The position numbers and the translations under genes were made by a program. The notes under the pieces were generated by a model. That model saw nothing but the letters and a program-made list of their open reading frames with translations, searched no databases and had not been told where the DNA came from. DNA of 64,000 bases from Conus ventricosus (lineage: Eukaryota > Mollusca > Gastropoda > Neogastropoda > Conidae), in the NCBI GenBank assembly GCA_018398815.1, contig CM031611.1, positions 81,425,603 through 81,489,602 on the forward strand, written 5' to 3'. Shown here piece by piece: positions 47,110-57,569 of the stretch. Each line of letters starts with the position of its first letter. Position 1 is the stretch's first letter.

Positions 47110-47865
47110 GGCGGATGCAAACGCATGAACTGTCATACTTCGTACAGATGTGAGTACAAATCATGGGGAAAGAGAGAGAAAATATAAATAGATTGTGAAT
47201 GAACAGCGACAGATTACAACAAACAGTACACGCATACATCATTCACAGGCTTCCACTTTCAGGAAGTCAGATTTCTGCTTGAAATCAGCTGGCTGCTACT
47301 TTCAGGTAATCTGTCCTTTTCTATGTACAAGATAATGTGACAATATACTGAACAGGGAAATAAATAGTCACTTTGTAAAACATGACAAATCAGTACAAAA
47401 CAACACAGCAAAACAATTCTTTGTAAGGAGGAGTAAAATAGACACAAAACAACCAAAACTTGTTATCACATATAAAAACAATACATTAAAAGAAATCCCC
47501 CCGATCAGGGGTGCACTTATGCCGCGCCCTTCCCAACAGGCATAGCAAAACGATATCCACACGACAATCTGTATTGCAGACTTAAAACACACACACAATT
47601 TTGTTGAAACATTGGTAGAAACTACATGACGACATTGTTCCTCAAACGCCATCCATGCAAAAACAATTAACATGCACACCGTGCAGAGTTTATGAAAAAA
47701 AAAAAACAAATCCCCCCCCAAATACTGGTTAAGCCAAAGCATGATAATAGTTGGACTCCATGCTGGAATCCATGCTTTTCTTTTGAAAAAAAAAATCCAC
47801 CAGAGGCATGAATGGGGACAGCCAATTACTGATAAATCATGCTCAAACTGGACGGATGCATTACT
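47110..47865. other. No recognisable gene
   Basis: Spacer between two minisatellites, AT-rich. Confidence 0.5.
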
Positions 47866-47879
47866 GTCGTTCTCCTTTT

Positions 47880-48336
47880 AGGCACATCTGAGACACTGAC
47901 AAATCCATACTGAACACATGGCCAGCAACTTCTGTCAGTTTTTCTTTCTTTTTTTAAAGAAACAGCTGACACACTGATAAATCCATATGAAACACAGGGA
48001 CAGCAACCCCTGTTGTTCTTTTAGGACCATATGACACACTGATAAATCCATATGGAAGACAGGGACAGCAACTCCTGTCATTATTCTGCACACATCTGAG
48101 ACGCAGATAAACCCATACAGAACACTAGGACAGCAACTAAGCTCTGGAGAAACAAAGCCGTCCCTGACAGAGGAACACAGATAAACCCATACAGAACACT
48201 GGGACAGCAACTCAGCTCTGGAGAAAACAAAGCTGTCCCTGACAGAGGAACACAGATAAACCCATACAGAACACTAGGACAGCAACTCAGCTTTGGAGAA
48301 AACAAAGCTGTCCCTGACAGAGGAACACAGATAAAC
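47880..48336. repeat. 75-bp minisatellite, first segment
   Basis: The unit includes ACAGATAAACCCATACAGAA, CACTAGGACAGCAACTCAGC and TCTGGAGAAAACAAAGC, ending CTGTCCCTGACAGAGGAAC. Left-most copies are diverged (GATAAATCCATATGAAACAC), right-hand copies nearly identical. A transposon interrupts the array at 48337-49012 and the array resumes at 49013. The 25-residue periodic minus-strand frame is an artefact. Confidence 0.93.
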
Positions 48337-49012
48337 CAGACCTGACTACATCAGCAAACCATTTCCAGTAGCACAGACTTCTGTTTCCAGTAGCAAGACC
48401 CTCTAACCAGTAGCCACTACCTCGGCCAGGTTTCAAACAAAGTACGATCCAATAGCTTTGTTCTGTTTCACAATTGTTGGATTTGTGTTTGTTCGTCTCT
48501 ACGTGGTTGAAGACATCATTCCTGCCCCGTGTTTCACCGAGATCTGAACTTTGCACAAATTACAGTAGGTATAGTGTGGATCGCCATTATGACTTTTCAC
48601 TATGCATGGCCACTCTTCCGTGTAACTGCCTAAACGTCTGCTCTGCCGCACGAACTCTTTTACGTTTACATTTGCTCGGCCCGCTTTCACTTCCCTCGAG
48701 ACACCGTCTTTCACCAGGTCGTGGAGGTGTTGAAATCTTCTCACAATCGCTTTCGCTCGCCGGTGCCGCCATTATCGATTCGAAGAGACTGAATGACTTG
48801 CACGCATGCGCGATAGGAACAGGAAAACCGAGTCCGCTCAACACTCGCGTCTAACGGAACTGCTCTACTCACTAAGCGCAAAATCTACTAAAACGCCATG
48901 ATCGACTTTAACTTTGAAAAAAACGTAGCAAAATTATCGCTCGTCGTAGCTCCGTAGCAGACCCCTCAAATACGTAGTTGCTACGGCCGAATCGTAGCAG
49001 TAGTCAGGTCTG
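48337..49012 (-). mobile_element. 676-bp hAT-like element inserted in the minisatellite
   Basis: Inverted ends CAGACCTGACTAC at 48337 and, reverse-complemented, at 49012. The 6-bp duplication ATAAAC flanks it (48331-48336, 49013-49018). The intact neighbouring units read CAGATAAACCCATAC, so the empty site is known and the insertion is directly demonstrated. Six-base duplications are described for the hAT6 group. The minus strand encodes a BED-type finger exon; no transposase core is left. Confidence 0.85.
48499..48744 (-). pseudogene. BED-finger N-terminal remnant of a hAT transposase
   Basis: The minus-strand frame reads VKEFVRQSRRLGSYTEEWPC, then IVKSHNGDPHYTYCNLCKVQ and ISVKHGAG. The W...D..Y.YC.LC....S..HG order is the hAT-associated BED finger, but the zinc-binding His pair that should follow is lost before the stop. 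It is the only coding part of the 676-bp element. Confidence 0.65.
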
Positions 49013-49235
49013 ATAAACCCATACAGAACACTGGGACAGCAACTCAGCTCTGGAGAAACAAAGCCGTCCCTGACAGAGGAACACAGATAAACCCATACAG
49101 AACACTAGGACAGCAACTCAGCTCTGGAGAAAACAAAGCCGTCCCTGACAGAGGAACACAGATAAACCCATACAGAACACTAGGACAGCAACTCAGCTCT
49201 GGAGAAAACAAAGCTGTCCCCGACAGAGGAACCAC
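49013..49235. repeat. 75-bp minisatellite, second segment
   Basis: Three near-identical units continuing the array from 47880-48336 after the transposon. Confidence 0.95.
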
Positions 49236-49321
49236 CATCACACACTGCCGACTCAAAAACATCACCACTGAAATGTCCCTCCACTCCCTCGTCTAGCTTC
49301 TATTGTTTCTCCTTGGAAAGT

Positions 49322-49372
49322 CTCTGTGTGTGTGCGTGTGTGTGTGTGCGTGTGTGTGTGTGTGCGTGCTTG
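49322..49372. repeat. (GT)n microsatellite
   Basis: GT with GC interruptions. Confidence 0.9.
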
Positions 49373-49967
49373 CGCAGCTGTCCCATAGTATTCATCAGGA
49401 GTCCTAACAACATCTCCGCTGAAGCAAGTGTAACTGTATGTCGGTGCTTTCCTCTGCATAATGTACACCAATCAAACATATCTATCTGTCTCTCATTATT
49501 TCTTCAGACTTTCCATCCTTCGAAATGGGCATTTCCAATTCTCAAAAACGACAGTTTGTTGTTGGTACCTTACCAGTCTTTGAAATAATATTCATATACT
49601 GAAAATGTGCCCTTTCCAGATCCATTGAAGAGATTGCATAGACATCAAACACACATTCTAAATACATTACCTGCAACACCCAAAACCATTCACCCCCATA
49701 GGCTCTCTTTAAGTTTCCGTGCCTAAGCAACACACATTATGCAATATTCTCAAGAAAAATAAACAAAACATCACGACGACAGTCCCTTAGTAACTAGGTG
49801 CCAAAGGATCTGCATTGAACACGTTCAGTGAAGCCAGAGACACGGTAACAAATGCAATTGTCTGAATAAGTGAACACACCACCACAACATGCAGCACACA
49901 GTTTCAACCTTCAGGAGCGGTCCTGGACGAAAAGAACACAGGGACCTGGTCTGAGCAAGTCTGCCCT

Positions 49968-50190
49968 TCAAAGTGCACAAGACCACCCTCCATCTGCACA
50001 AAACCAGCCTCCATCTGCACAAAACCAGCCTCCATCTGCACAAAACCAGCCTCCATCTGCACAAGACCAGCCTCCATCTGCACAAGACCACCCTCCATCT
50101 GCACAAAACCAGCCTCCATCTGCACAAAACCAGCCTCCAACTGCACAAAACCACCCTCCATCTGCGCAAGGCCAGCCTTTCACAACGACC
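49968..50190. repeat. 21-bp minisatellite, about 10 copies
   Basis: The unit CAAAACCAGCCTCCATCTGC plus A has variants CAAGACC and CACCCTCC. Because 21 is a multiple of 3, one plus-strand frame reads (QNQPPSA)n from 49870 to 50238 and another (HKTSLHL)n; the minus strand is open too. There is no sign that any of these is translated. Confidence 0.95.
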
Positions 50191-50259
50191 ACAGACAGAC
50201 CCTTCATCGGCAGAAGACTACTCTTCATGTGCATCTGAACTCATTTTCCAGACCTAAAA

Positions 50260-51000
50260 GGCCTGAAGTCAGAGCTGACGAGGCAGTGCATCAGACATAG
50301 ACCTAAAACTCTGCATCCCAGGCAACTGATGTTGAATGCAGACCTAAAACTCTGCATCCCAGGCGACTGATGTTGAATGTCATTTTGCTCTTTTTCTCCC
50401 CATCAACACAGCAGTTTGTTTCTTTCACCCATGTAATCAGTTTCCTGGAAAAAAAAAAAAGCTTGATCTCAGCCCCCACCCTTCATTCTTACTCTATCCT
50501 ACATATAAAAAAAACCCTAACATGTCAAATTAAATATATATACCAAACATCCCTCTGTCTTGGACAAATGGATCTCCATCTTTGACAAAATCCATCTTGT
50601 TTAATTAAGGAATCACTAAAACCAAACATACAGAACATATGAAACTAAATCCACATTAAAAACAACATAAACACCCTTCTGTCCCAAGCAAAAAGGATAA
50701 GGCGGCTAGATAAATTTTACAATGGGTAAAAGTTGAGGGAACACCATTGTTACCTTACCTACCACCCCCCCCCCCCCCCCCCCCCCACCCCCCTCGGTTC
50801 CACAACCATGACATAAATACGAAAAAAGAAAAAAAAAAGAAGAAAAATCTACACCCCCCATGCATGAAATTCCATAACTCTTGACTTCCCATACCGTACC
50901 GTTCCGTAACTGCCGCACAGTCCCAAACCGCACCACACCGCAACAACCGACATGCCTTATTTGGAGCCGTTGTTATGGAAGCGAGAACTCTCTAATGCAG
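50260..51000. other. No recognisable gene
   Basis: A duplicated AGACCTAAAACTCTGCATCC segment at about 50300-50375, a poly-C tract at 50763-50786, then GC-richer DNA. Confidence 0.5.
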
Positions 51001-51133
51001 AGAGGAAGGTTTAACGACATCCGGAAAGCGTTCGCCTTCCGCCTTCTGCCCGCGGTTTTCAGCCTAGCTGTTTACATTGCGATTTTGAAGAAGTTTTTTC
51101 ACAAAGGTTTTTTTCCAAGATTTTCTGGTCAAG

Positions 51134-51394
51134 ATGGCGTCTTTCCAACATATCGACAACGATGTTTTCGATGAATTTATCGAAGATTTGTGCAACCAGC
51201 ATGCGCTAGGGCTTGGAGATGATCAGCAGAGTGATGTGTGTGTGGGAACTGGAGTTAGTTCAGTTCACACGTACAATCGGAAATTTCAGATGAAGATTCG
51301 CCACCTGTGCTTACCTGTGTACGCTGTCATTACGCAATATGAAGCTCATCATCCTACTCCTTGTGTGCAGAACATGAACATTGACCACATGTGA
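51134..51394 (+). CDS. Unrecognised 86-residue open frame
   Basis: ATG in a favourable context (CAAGATGGC) opens MASFQHIDNDVFDEFIEDLC, then acidic and mixed sequence, ending CVQNMNIDHM-stop. The acidic N-terminus and its setting (GC-rich leader, AT-rich trailer) resemble the start of a transposase or a first exon ending at a GTGTGTG donor near 51235. No family motif is recognised. Confidence 0.3.
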   Translation: MASFQHIDNDVFDEFIEDLCNQHALGLGDDQQSDVCVGTGVSSVHTYNRKFQMKIRHLCLPVYAVITQYEAHHPTPCVQNMNIDHM

Positions 51395-53143
51395 CTTTAT
51401 TTCTGTGGCTATACTGTGACTTTGTGAACAGAACTTTGCAAAATACTGTACAAGGAACTGTGCAAATATTTTCTGTGCTTGGATTCTTAACTGTATATTA
51501 CGTCATTACAAGACTACATAAAGGTCAGTTAACATTTTTCTTTGACTTGTATTGTTTCTATGGTCATGTGTGTGACTGTCTGTCTGCATTGTTTTACTAA
51601 CAAACACACCACACATTGATTTTTCCAACCTTTATTGAACACACCTGACATTTTTTAATTATTCTGTAATTACCATACTGACATTCAAAATTTTTTTTTG
51701 GGTACATTTGACCGCTTCAGTATAAAAAAATAACATCACTTCCATAAAACTTCCAAATTTCAAAGCAGTCAATCAACAAGAAAGATATAATTATTTTAAT
51801 GACCATACTCATTTTTAGCTCATTTCTAGCCAATCCTTATGGGCTAGAGGACTGCGAACACTCTGTTTCTTATGGGGAGTCAAGAGATAATGCTGTGGTA
51901 AATCAACTTAAAATGTTTTAATATCTAATCTAATAATTAAAAGAAAAAAAAGGCAGTGGACTTCCTAACCAAAATAAGAATAGCCTTAATGCAGAGAATG
52001 GAGAGAAGGATATGAGCCAATAAAACAACAACAAAAAATTCCAGAACATGAGACAGGGCCTCTGCTTTTGCTCCATTCTCAAGCACGCCAAACCTTGAAC
52101 ACAATCCAAATCTGAAGAACATCTGTGGGGCCTAGGTGCGCATTGCCTGCATCGGAAAGGAACGCTTCTTTCCCTGGGGCAACACAGCTGAACACTTGTG
52201 CATAGTTGATAAATGCTGGCTTCTCACAGTTCCAAGCAACAGTACATACAAAATATTTTCCTTTTTACAAGTTAGCTTTCTGTACAAAGCACAAACGTAT
52301 TTTCCTTTTTACAGGTTAGCTTTCTGTACAAAGCACAAACACTGTGTGCAAATCAAATCTTCACCAGAGGAGGAAGTCACTGCTTTTCCCCACAATGAGT
52401 CACTCTTGATCAGAAATAAATATATCAGCTTCTCACACATTCCTACCTGTCAAACTAGACATGATGGGTGACTAAAATGTACAACATTCTTCTGGCAGCC
52501 AACATGCTGGTGAGAAAGGCAAAACCTATTACAGGTAAACAGAAAAAAAAAAACAACCACCTTGGAGCAGACCTGTTGGATATTCTCCAAGACAAAAGAT
52601 CATTCCAGTCTTTCATCTGATACAGACATCTGTCAAAAAACAAAAACAAAAAAAAACTCCAAAGCAACAGCATTCTGCAATTGGATTGATTTTCCTTTTA
52701 AAATGAGATGGAATGTAAACACCCCCCAAAAATTAATAGGAATGATCATGGAAATTTTTTGATTAAACAAAGAAAATGCATTATTTCTGTGTCCAATGGC
52801 AAAGCACCATATGTTTTTACTCTTTGTGTATATACTTATATTCTTACCCAAGAAAAAAAAGTTTTATATATCCGTGTGTGTGTGCGTGTGTGCATGTATG
52901 CGCATGCGTGTGCCTGCACACATGCATATATGTTGACACATGTGCGCTGCACGCACGCACATTATGTGCACACATATGTATATGTGCATACCTGCACTTT
53001 CTCGACTATGCATGTCACTGTGTATGTTATAATTCATAAATCTTGTTTGATAAGGCAAGATATTTTTTGCTGCCATGTAAGTCCAACCCACGACTTGTTT
53101 TTGCCAAGGGAACACACCTTGGCTCGCTCTGCACCCACTCACA
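51395..53143. other. No further gene; probable p53-family 3' flank
   Basis: AT-rich DNA. A 47-bp tandem duplication (ATTTTCCTTTTTACA-type unit ending AAGCACAAAC) lies at about 52254-52348. Alternating GT/CA repeats lie at 52876-52990. Part may be the 3' UTR of the p53-family gene on the minus strand. Confidence 0.45.
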
Positions 53144-53493
53144 TCATCTCAACCTCAATGAACACCGCAGACATTCAAAGCTCACTCCACTATTCGTCCA
53201 ATCCATCTGATTTTCTTTTCCGGAACTTGCAAGGCCCTTCGGCATGGTGTCGTTCTGGTTTTGCTCAAAGGAGATGACCTGCTTGAAGGTGTAGCGTGTG
53301 ATCTCGTAATAGCCTGGACAGAAGGAGCTCTGCTGGGACAGGCTGTTCTGAGAAGCCAGCGTCACATCAGAGGCGGTGCTGAGGGAGGGGTTCAGCTGGG
53401 AGAGATCCACTGTGTTGACGGAGTCACGCCACTCCACAAACGACTTCCAGATCTTGTTCCGGTGAGCGGTGCCGATTTCAGCTTGGCCAGAGC
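53144..53493 (-). CDS. p53-family terminal exon: second half of SAM and C-terminal tail
   Basis: After the CGCCCAG acceptor the frame begins ALAKL; one base is missing near 53480, then IGTAHRNKIWKSFVEWRDSV resumes. The tail contains a Ser-rich stretch, then CPGYYEITRYTFKQVISF, and ends at TGA (53144-53146). The exon is 350 bp, one short of 117 codons, matching the single missing base. Confidence 0.75.
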
Positions 53494-56400
53494 CTGGGCG
53501 TGTCAGAGAGAAATCATGTGAACAGGACGTCACGTTTTCATCACTCAGCAATCCATACAAACCAATGGTCACTTACATATGCCCGGTGGTCTTCCTCCAC
53601 CTAATGCACCTCTGACCATACAGAAAGTACCACTGCATCTTAAGGCCATGTGTTTGTTGGACTGTCGCAAGGGTGGATGGGGGAATGGAAAAATGACTGA
53701 GCTTGTAACATGACACAAATAATCATGGTGTTCATCCTTTTCTAATAACGCTCACATACAACTGTGATTTCACTCAATAGTTCCTTGGATTGTTTTTGTA
53801 TCTTAAAACAAATGAACCATTCCCTGACAGCCAAAAAGAAAAAAAAAACCACTAACTTTTTAAATTCAGCTTCTGAACATGAGTTAGGCTTCTTCAATTT
53901 TATAATCTGTTTGTACTGGATGATATCAGACTTCAAACAAAAAAAAACAGAGAGAGATATCTCTGTGTGGAAGGGAAGATTGGTGGGGGGATACGTAGTT
54001 GAACAATCAAGGGATCGTTAGGTTGAAACAACATCAAACAGGAGCCAAGAAGGAAAGAAAAAGTCAAAAATACTAATGAATGTGCACTTGGAGATCATGC
54101 AAAAATCAAGTTTTCCCCTTCTGTTCTGGCGCCAAAATGTTTCCAGTTCATCATACTCTCTCTTGAAGGTCTGGAAGAGTTGATATCCTTTCTTCTACTT
54201 TTCTTTTCTCCTCTTTTTTTCCTGGCGGGATTCATTATCTTCTTCACCCACCTCATACATTCTGATTTGTTTGCTAATGCTAGCTATCTTTTAACCTTTA
54301 CCAGCCGAGTCGTCCAAAAGTTGACGACAGGATTTCTCTCCCTTGAGCCGAGTCGTCCAAGTCCGGAAGACAGCAGTACATTCTGCCGTGTCGTCCACAA
54401 TCAGACGACGGGAACATAAAAAATTCCTACACTTTCCATGAAATGATCCAAGGGAAATAAGCTCTGTAACTAGTCTTGGGGATGTTGGAACGAGTTGTAG
54501 ACCATACTTTCAGTGGCCTATTGTGAACTTGGCTGACCCCAGGAGCTTTGAAACAAAGAAACTGGCGGCACCGCCACGTGGCACGTATTTCCTGTGCCAG
54601 AAAAAATGTCGGTCAGGCGAAGGGGTGGTAGCGATTTCTCGCTCAATGAAGCGCTTGAAATCGTATTACAAAGTGGATCTGGTGATGAGGGGAGTGATAG
54701 AGAGAGAGAAAACTTTGAAAGAGAATAGGAAAGTGAATTGTTTGAAGATGCAGCCATCCCTTCATCTTCCGATTTGGTGTTGTAAAACAACGGAATAGAA
54801 TGCAAACAAAGCATTTTTTCAACTTTTCCGACATGTTTTTCAACGCACAGTCGTGTGTACACATTGAAAGTAAATGATTTGAAATTACTATGTTCGATTA
54901 GTTGAGTGTTTGTTCTTTCCTGTGACACCTATCAAAGACCGTCAGTTGTTGTCTAGCTACCGTAAAAATAAATTAAAAAGTGGCCAAATATGTGCGTCGG
55001 CAGGGAATGAGCGCTGTGCGCGAGCGTGCGGCAGCAGGGAATCGTGCCGTCGTGGCCGCTCTCAGCTGGATAGAATTAACTTCAGAAAGCTGTATTCATA
55101 TTTTCCCTCTACAGGAGAACAAAATCCTTCAACAGAAAGAGGCTTTCTGAAGTTACTCTTAGCTTCACAAGAGTGACAGCGTCAATGGATGTTCTCACTC
55201 TTACACGGGAATACTGAAAATGGGACAATCTCCATAACATACAATTTCTTTGCTGTGTATCTAAAACTGTCATGCAACTTTGAAATGACGTCAGTACATC
55301 ACTGCAAATGCATACAGCAGCGAGGACATCTCACCTCCAGGTCAAAGTCCTCCAGCTGATACAAGTTGACGTAGCCCTTCTGGTGGAAGTTGTCGATGTA
55401 GGCACTGAGTCCCAGACCAGTCAGCCAGCTGAAACACAGCAGTATGGCAACTCTGGTGACACAGTGCAACACGCTGAAACAGCCAGGTACAACCATGCAC
55501 GACAGTGCTACATAGTTACAAAATGCAACCAACTGGAACAGCCACATACAATCACGCATGACAGCGCTATGTGATTTCAATTGTCAATCCAAGCCACATG
55601 CAGCCATATAAGAAAGAACTGCCTGAATTGAAATTTCCCCTTCACACACATATGGAGAACAGAGTATTTGAATTCAATCTCCAGTCAAACAGCCATGAAA
55701 GAAAGAACTACTCGAATTCAATCTTCAGTCAAACAACTATGGAAGAAAGAACTGCCTGAATTCAATCTTCAGTCAAACAGCTATGGAAGAAAGAACTGGC
55801 TGAATTCAATCTTCAGTCAAACAGCTATGGAAGAAAGAACTGGCTGAATTCAAACTTCAGTCAAACAGCTATGGAAGAAAGAACTGGCTGAATTCAATCT
55901 TCAGTCAAACAGCTATGAAGAAAGAACTGGCTGAATTCAATCTTCAGTCAAACAGCTATGGAAGAAAGAACTACTCATATTCAATCTTCAGTCAAACAGC
56001 TCTTTAGGAAAGAACTACTGAATTTAATCTTTAGTCAAACAGCTATGGAAGAAAGAACTGGCTGAATTCAATCTTCAGTCAAACAGCTCTTTAGGAAAGA
56101 ACTAATTTAATCTTTAGTCAAACAGCTATGGAAGAAAGAACTACCTGAGTACAACCTTCAGTCAAATATCTACAGAAGAAAGAACTACCTGAATCTAATC
56201 TTCTGTCAAACAATTAAACAGGAATGGAACAATTTCAATCTTCGGTCAAACAATTACACAGGAAATGAACAAATTCAATCTTCAGTCGAACAGTTAAACA
56301 TGAAAGAAACCTATTCAATCTTCAGTCAAACAATTACACAGAAAATGAACAAATTCAATCTTCAGTCAAACAACTGTGAGTAAAGAAACAGGCTGAAGTC

Positions 56401-56765
56401 TCTCTTTAAACAGTTATGGAGGATTGAACTGCCTTGATTCAATTTTCAGTTGAACAGCTATAGACGATCCAATCCTGAATTCCCAGTCCCATCAAAACCA
56501 CAGCCAGCCACAGAGGACAGAACACCCCAGGCCCTGACCTGGCAATGGTGGTGTCCTGGACTTGATCCCCAGACCCACAGCCTCGTTCTTCACCACTGCC
56601 ACGTCCCCCACAGCTTCTGGCTCAGCAGACAGAGGCTGCTGGGAGCTGGACATGGGCAGATCCATGGAGTCAAAGGGCAGCGTCGCTTGCCGCGTCAAGT
56701 TGCTGGCCGAGGTGGAGGGCTGGGCCTCGATGGCCGGTGTGGAGGATCCTTGAGGACTGCTCAAC
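53144..56765 (-). CDS. p53-family (p63/p73-like) transcription factor, 3' exons only
   Basis: p53-family proteins are nuclear tetrameric transcription factors; molluscan members have a p63/p73-type SAM domain at the C-terminus. Exons on the minus strand: 56765-56539 (Ser/Pro/Thr-rich linker), 55428-55335 (first half of SAM) and 53493-53144 (second half of SAM plus tail and stop). SAM halves read WLTGLGLSAYIDNFHQKGY, NLYQLEDFDLE and GTAHRNKIWKSFVEWRDS, aligning with the p73 pattern FLTGLG..NCIEYFTSQGL...IYHLQNL...DL..LKI...R..IW. The DNA-binding domain and tetramerisation helix were not found and should lie beyond 57 kb. One base is missing inside the SAM second half, and the linker and SAM exons do not join in phase. 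Alternative: another SAM protein. Confidence 0.72.
54291..55079 (+). mobile_element. piggyBac-like remnant in a p53-family intron
   Basis: TTAA at 54291-54294 is followed by CCTTTACCAGCCGAGTCGTC. TTAA at 55076-55079 is preceded, reverse-complemented, by TTCTATCCAGCTGAG. The ends share CCAGCYGAG. Subterminal sequence holds inverted TCGTCC/GACGAC motifs. Inside, a short frame starts at 54606. TTAA targeting and CCTTT-type ends are piggyBac features; the poor end match lowers confidence. Confidence 0.4.
54606..54783 (+). pseudogene. Possible piggyBac-type transposase N-terminus, interrupted
   Basis: ATG after AGAAAAA opens a frame reading MSVRRRGGSDFSLNEALEIV, then LQSGSGDEGSDRE, with a stop at 54724-54726. 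It resumes ESELFEDAAIPSSSDLVL before a second stop. An acidic N-terminus with an EAL-I-L motif is usual for piggyBac-like transposases. The catalytic domain is absent. Confidence 0.4.
55335..55428 (-). CDS. p53-family SAM domain exon, first half
   Basis: 94 bp with acceptor TTTCAG and donor GTGAGA: one base, then 31 codons from WLTGLGLSAYIDNFHQKGYV to QLEDFDLE. This covers SAM helices 1 to 3. Confidence 0.78.
55590..56460. repeat. 44-bp minisatellite, about 19 copies, in a p53-family intron
   Basis: The unit is CTGAATTCAATCTTCAGTCA, AACAGCTATGGAAGAAAGAA, CTGG. Central copies (55720-55960) are nearly identical and copies decay toward both ends, the right-hand ones shortening to about 38 bp (AATTACACAGGAAATGAACA). 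Confidence 0.95.
56539..56765 (-). CDS. p53-family linker exon
   Basis: 227 bp between a GTGCAG acceptor and a GTCAGG donor, encoding LSSPQGSSTPAIEAQPSTSA, SNLTRQATLPFDSMDLPMSS and a further acidic/Val-rich stretch ending SRTPPLP. Disordered composition fits the region between the tetramerisation and SAM domains. The exon ends with one spare base (G) while the SAM exon begins with one spare base (C), so either one base is missing or an unseen small exon lies between. Confidence 0.6.
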
Positions 56766-56962
56766 CTGCACATGAACAAACATGCCAACTGCAGGGTCTG
56801 CACATTTCCAGAAGTGTGTTTCATCCTGTAATTTGTCAAGTTTTTCAAGTTTGTTTTAACTTCTTGCCTGCAGTCGCTCACTTTCAAACCCCAACCCTCC
56901 CCAAACATTTCCAGAACAAAATCCCGTTAGCAGGATCTTATTTACATTCACATGGGAGCATC

Positions 56963-56965
<3 letters not shown>

Positions 56966-57014
<49 letters not shown>
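56966..57014. repeat. (AT)n microsatellite
   Basis: About 24 AT units. Confidence 0.97.
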
Positions 57015-57016
<2 letters not shown>

Positions 57017-57119
57017 TGTTTTTGTTTTTTTTCATCAAGCACAGCACAAAAGTCATTTTTGTTCCATAGTTATTGTGTTACCCATACCATGCTGAGGAAA
57101 CCACAAGCATGAATGTGCA

Positions 57120-57255
57120 TTAGTCTGCTTTAGCCACCACAGCGCCATTGTCAGCAGGAAGGACCATGATGGGATGCCTCTGAACCCAGTGGAGGCCTTT
57201 ATCTGTACGACTTTTCAGCTCCTGCTGGCTCCTACCCAGAGCTGAGCGAGCTCCA
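57120..57255 (-). pseudogene. Possible Penelope-like or LINE protein fragment
   Basis: The minus strand reads RSQQELKSRTDKGLHWVQRH, then PIMVLPADNGAVVAKAD-stop. The segment resembles the LPADKG(N/G)AxVV motif near the start of Penelope-like and some LINE polyproteins. It is short, so chance similarity is possible. Confidence 0.3.
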
Positions 57256-57287
57256 GGCTTAAAAGAACACACTGAAACCACTGGCAC

Positions 57288-57404
57288 ATGTCATCCACCC
57301 CACAAACACATCGCCTGCTGATCCTGGCGCTCAGGCGTCAGGACCTGAAGACTCTGCGAGGGATCAGAATACTGAACAGGCAGTGTGAGAGTGCGCGTCA
57401 CAGT
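57288..57404 (-). CDS. Possible additional p53-family exon
   Basis: A strong minus-strand acceptor (T9-CTCCCAG) at 57405 opens TVTRTLTLPVQYSDPSQSLQ, then VLTPERQDQQAMCLWGG-stop. The composition is protein-like. A donor is not clear (CAG-GTCCTG after 60 bases is one option) and no motif ties it to the p53 family beyond position and strand. Confidence 0.25.
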
Positions 57405-57569
57405 CTGGGAGAAAAAAAAATTCTGGTTCATACCTGTGATTTGTGGTTGTTTCAGATCTTTATATTTCTCTTAAAATCTGAAAATTCATACAACAGTGAG
57501 AGCCCTGAAGGCTATAACTATAATATTAATCTAAAAGCTTGGCACACGGCACACGAGACCCCGTGGTTT

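Noticed and set aside
46404..47153. 249-residue frame with a 50-residue repeat
   Set aside because: A 50-bp DNA repeat without stops in any frame explains it completely.
48081..48305. Cys-rich 25-residue periodic minus-strand protein
   Set aside because: Translation of the 75-bp minisatellite; frame is lost in diverged copies.
49870..50238. (QNQPPSA)n protein resembling an adhesive or elastic repeat protein
   Set aside because: Other frames of the same array are equally open, and no signal peptide or conserved flank is seen.
53144..53572. 142-residue protein starting MTIGLYG
   Set aside because: The start lies in the intron; the real exon begins at 53493 after the acceptor.
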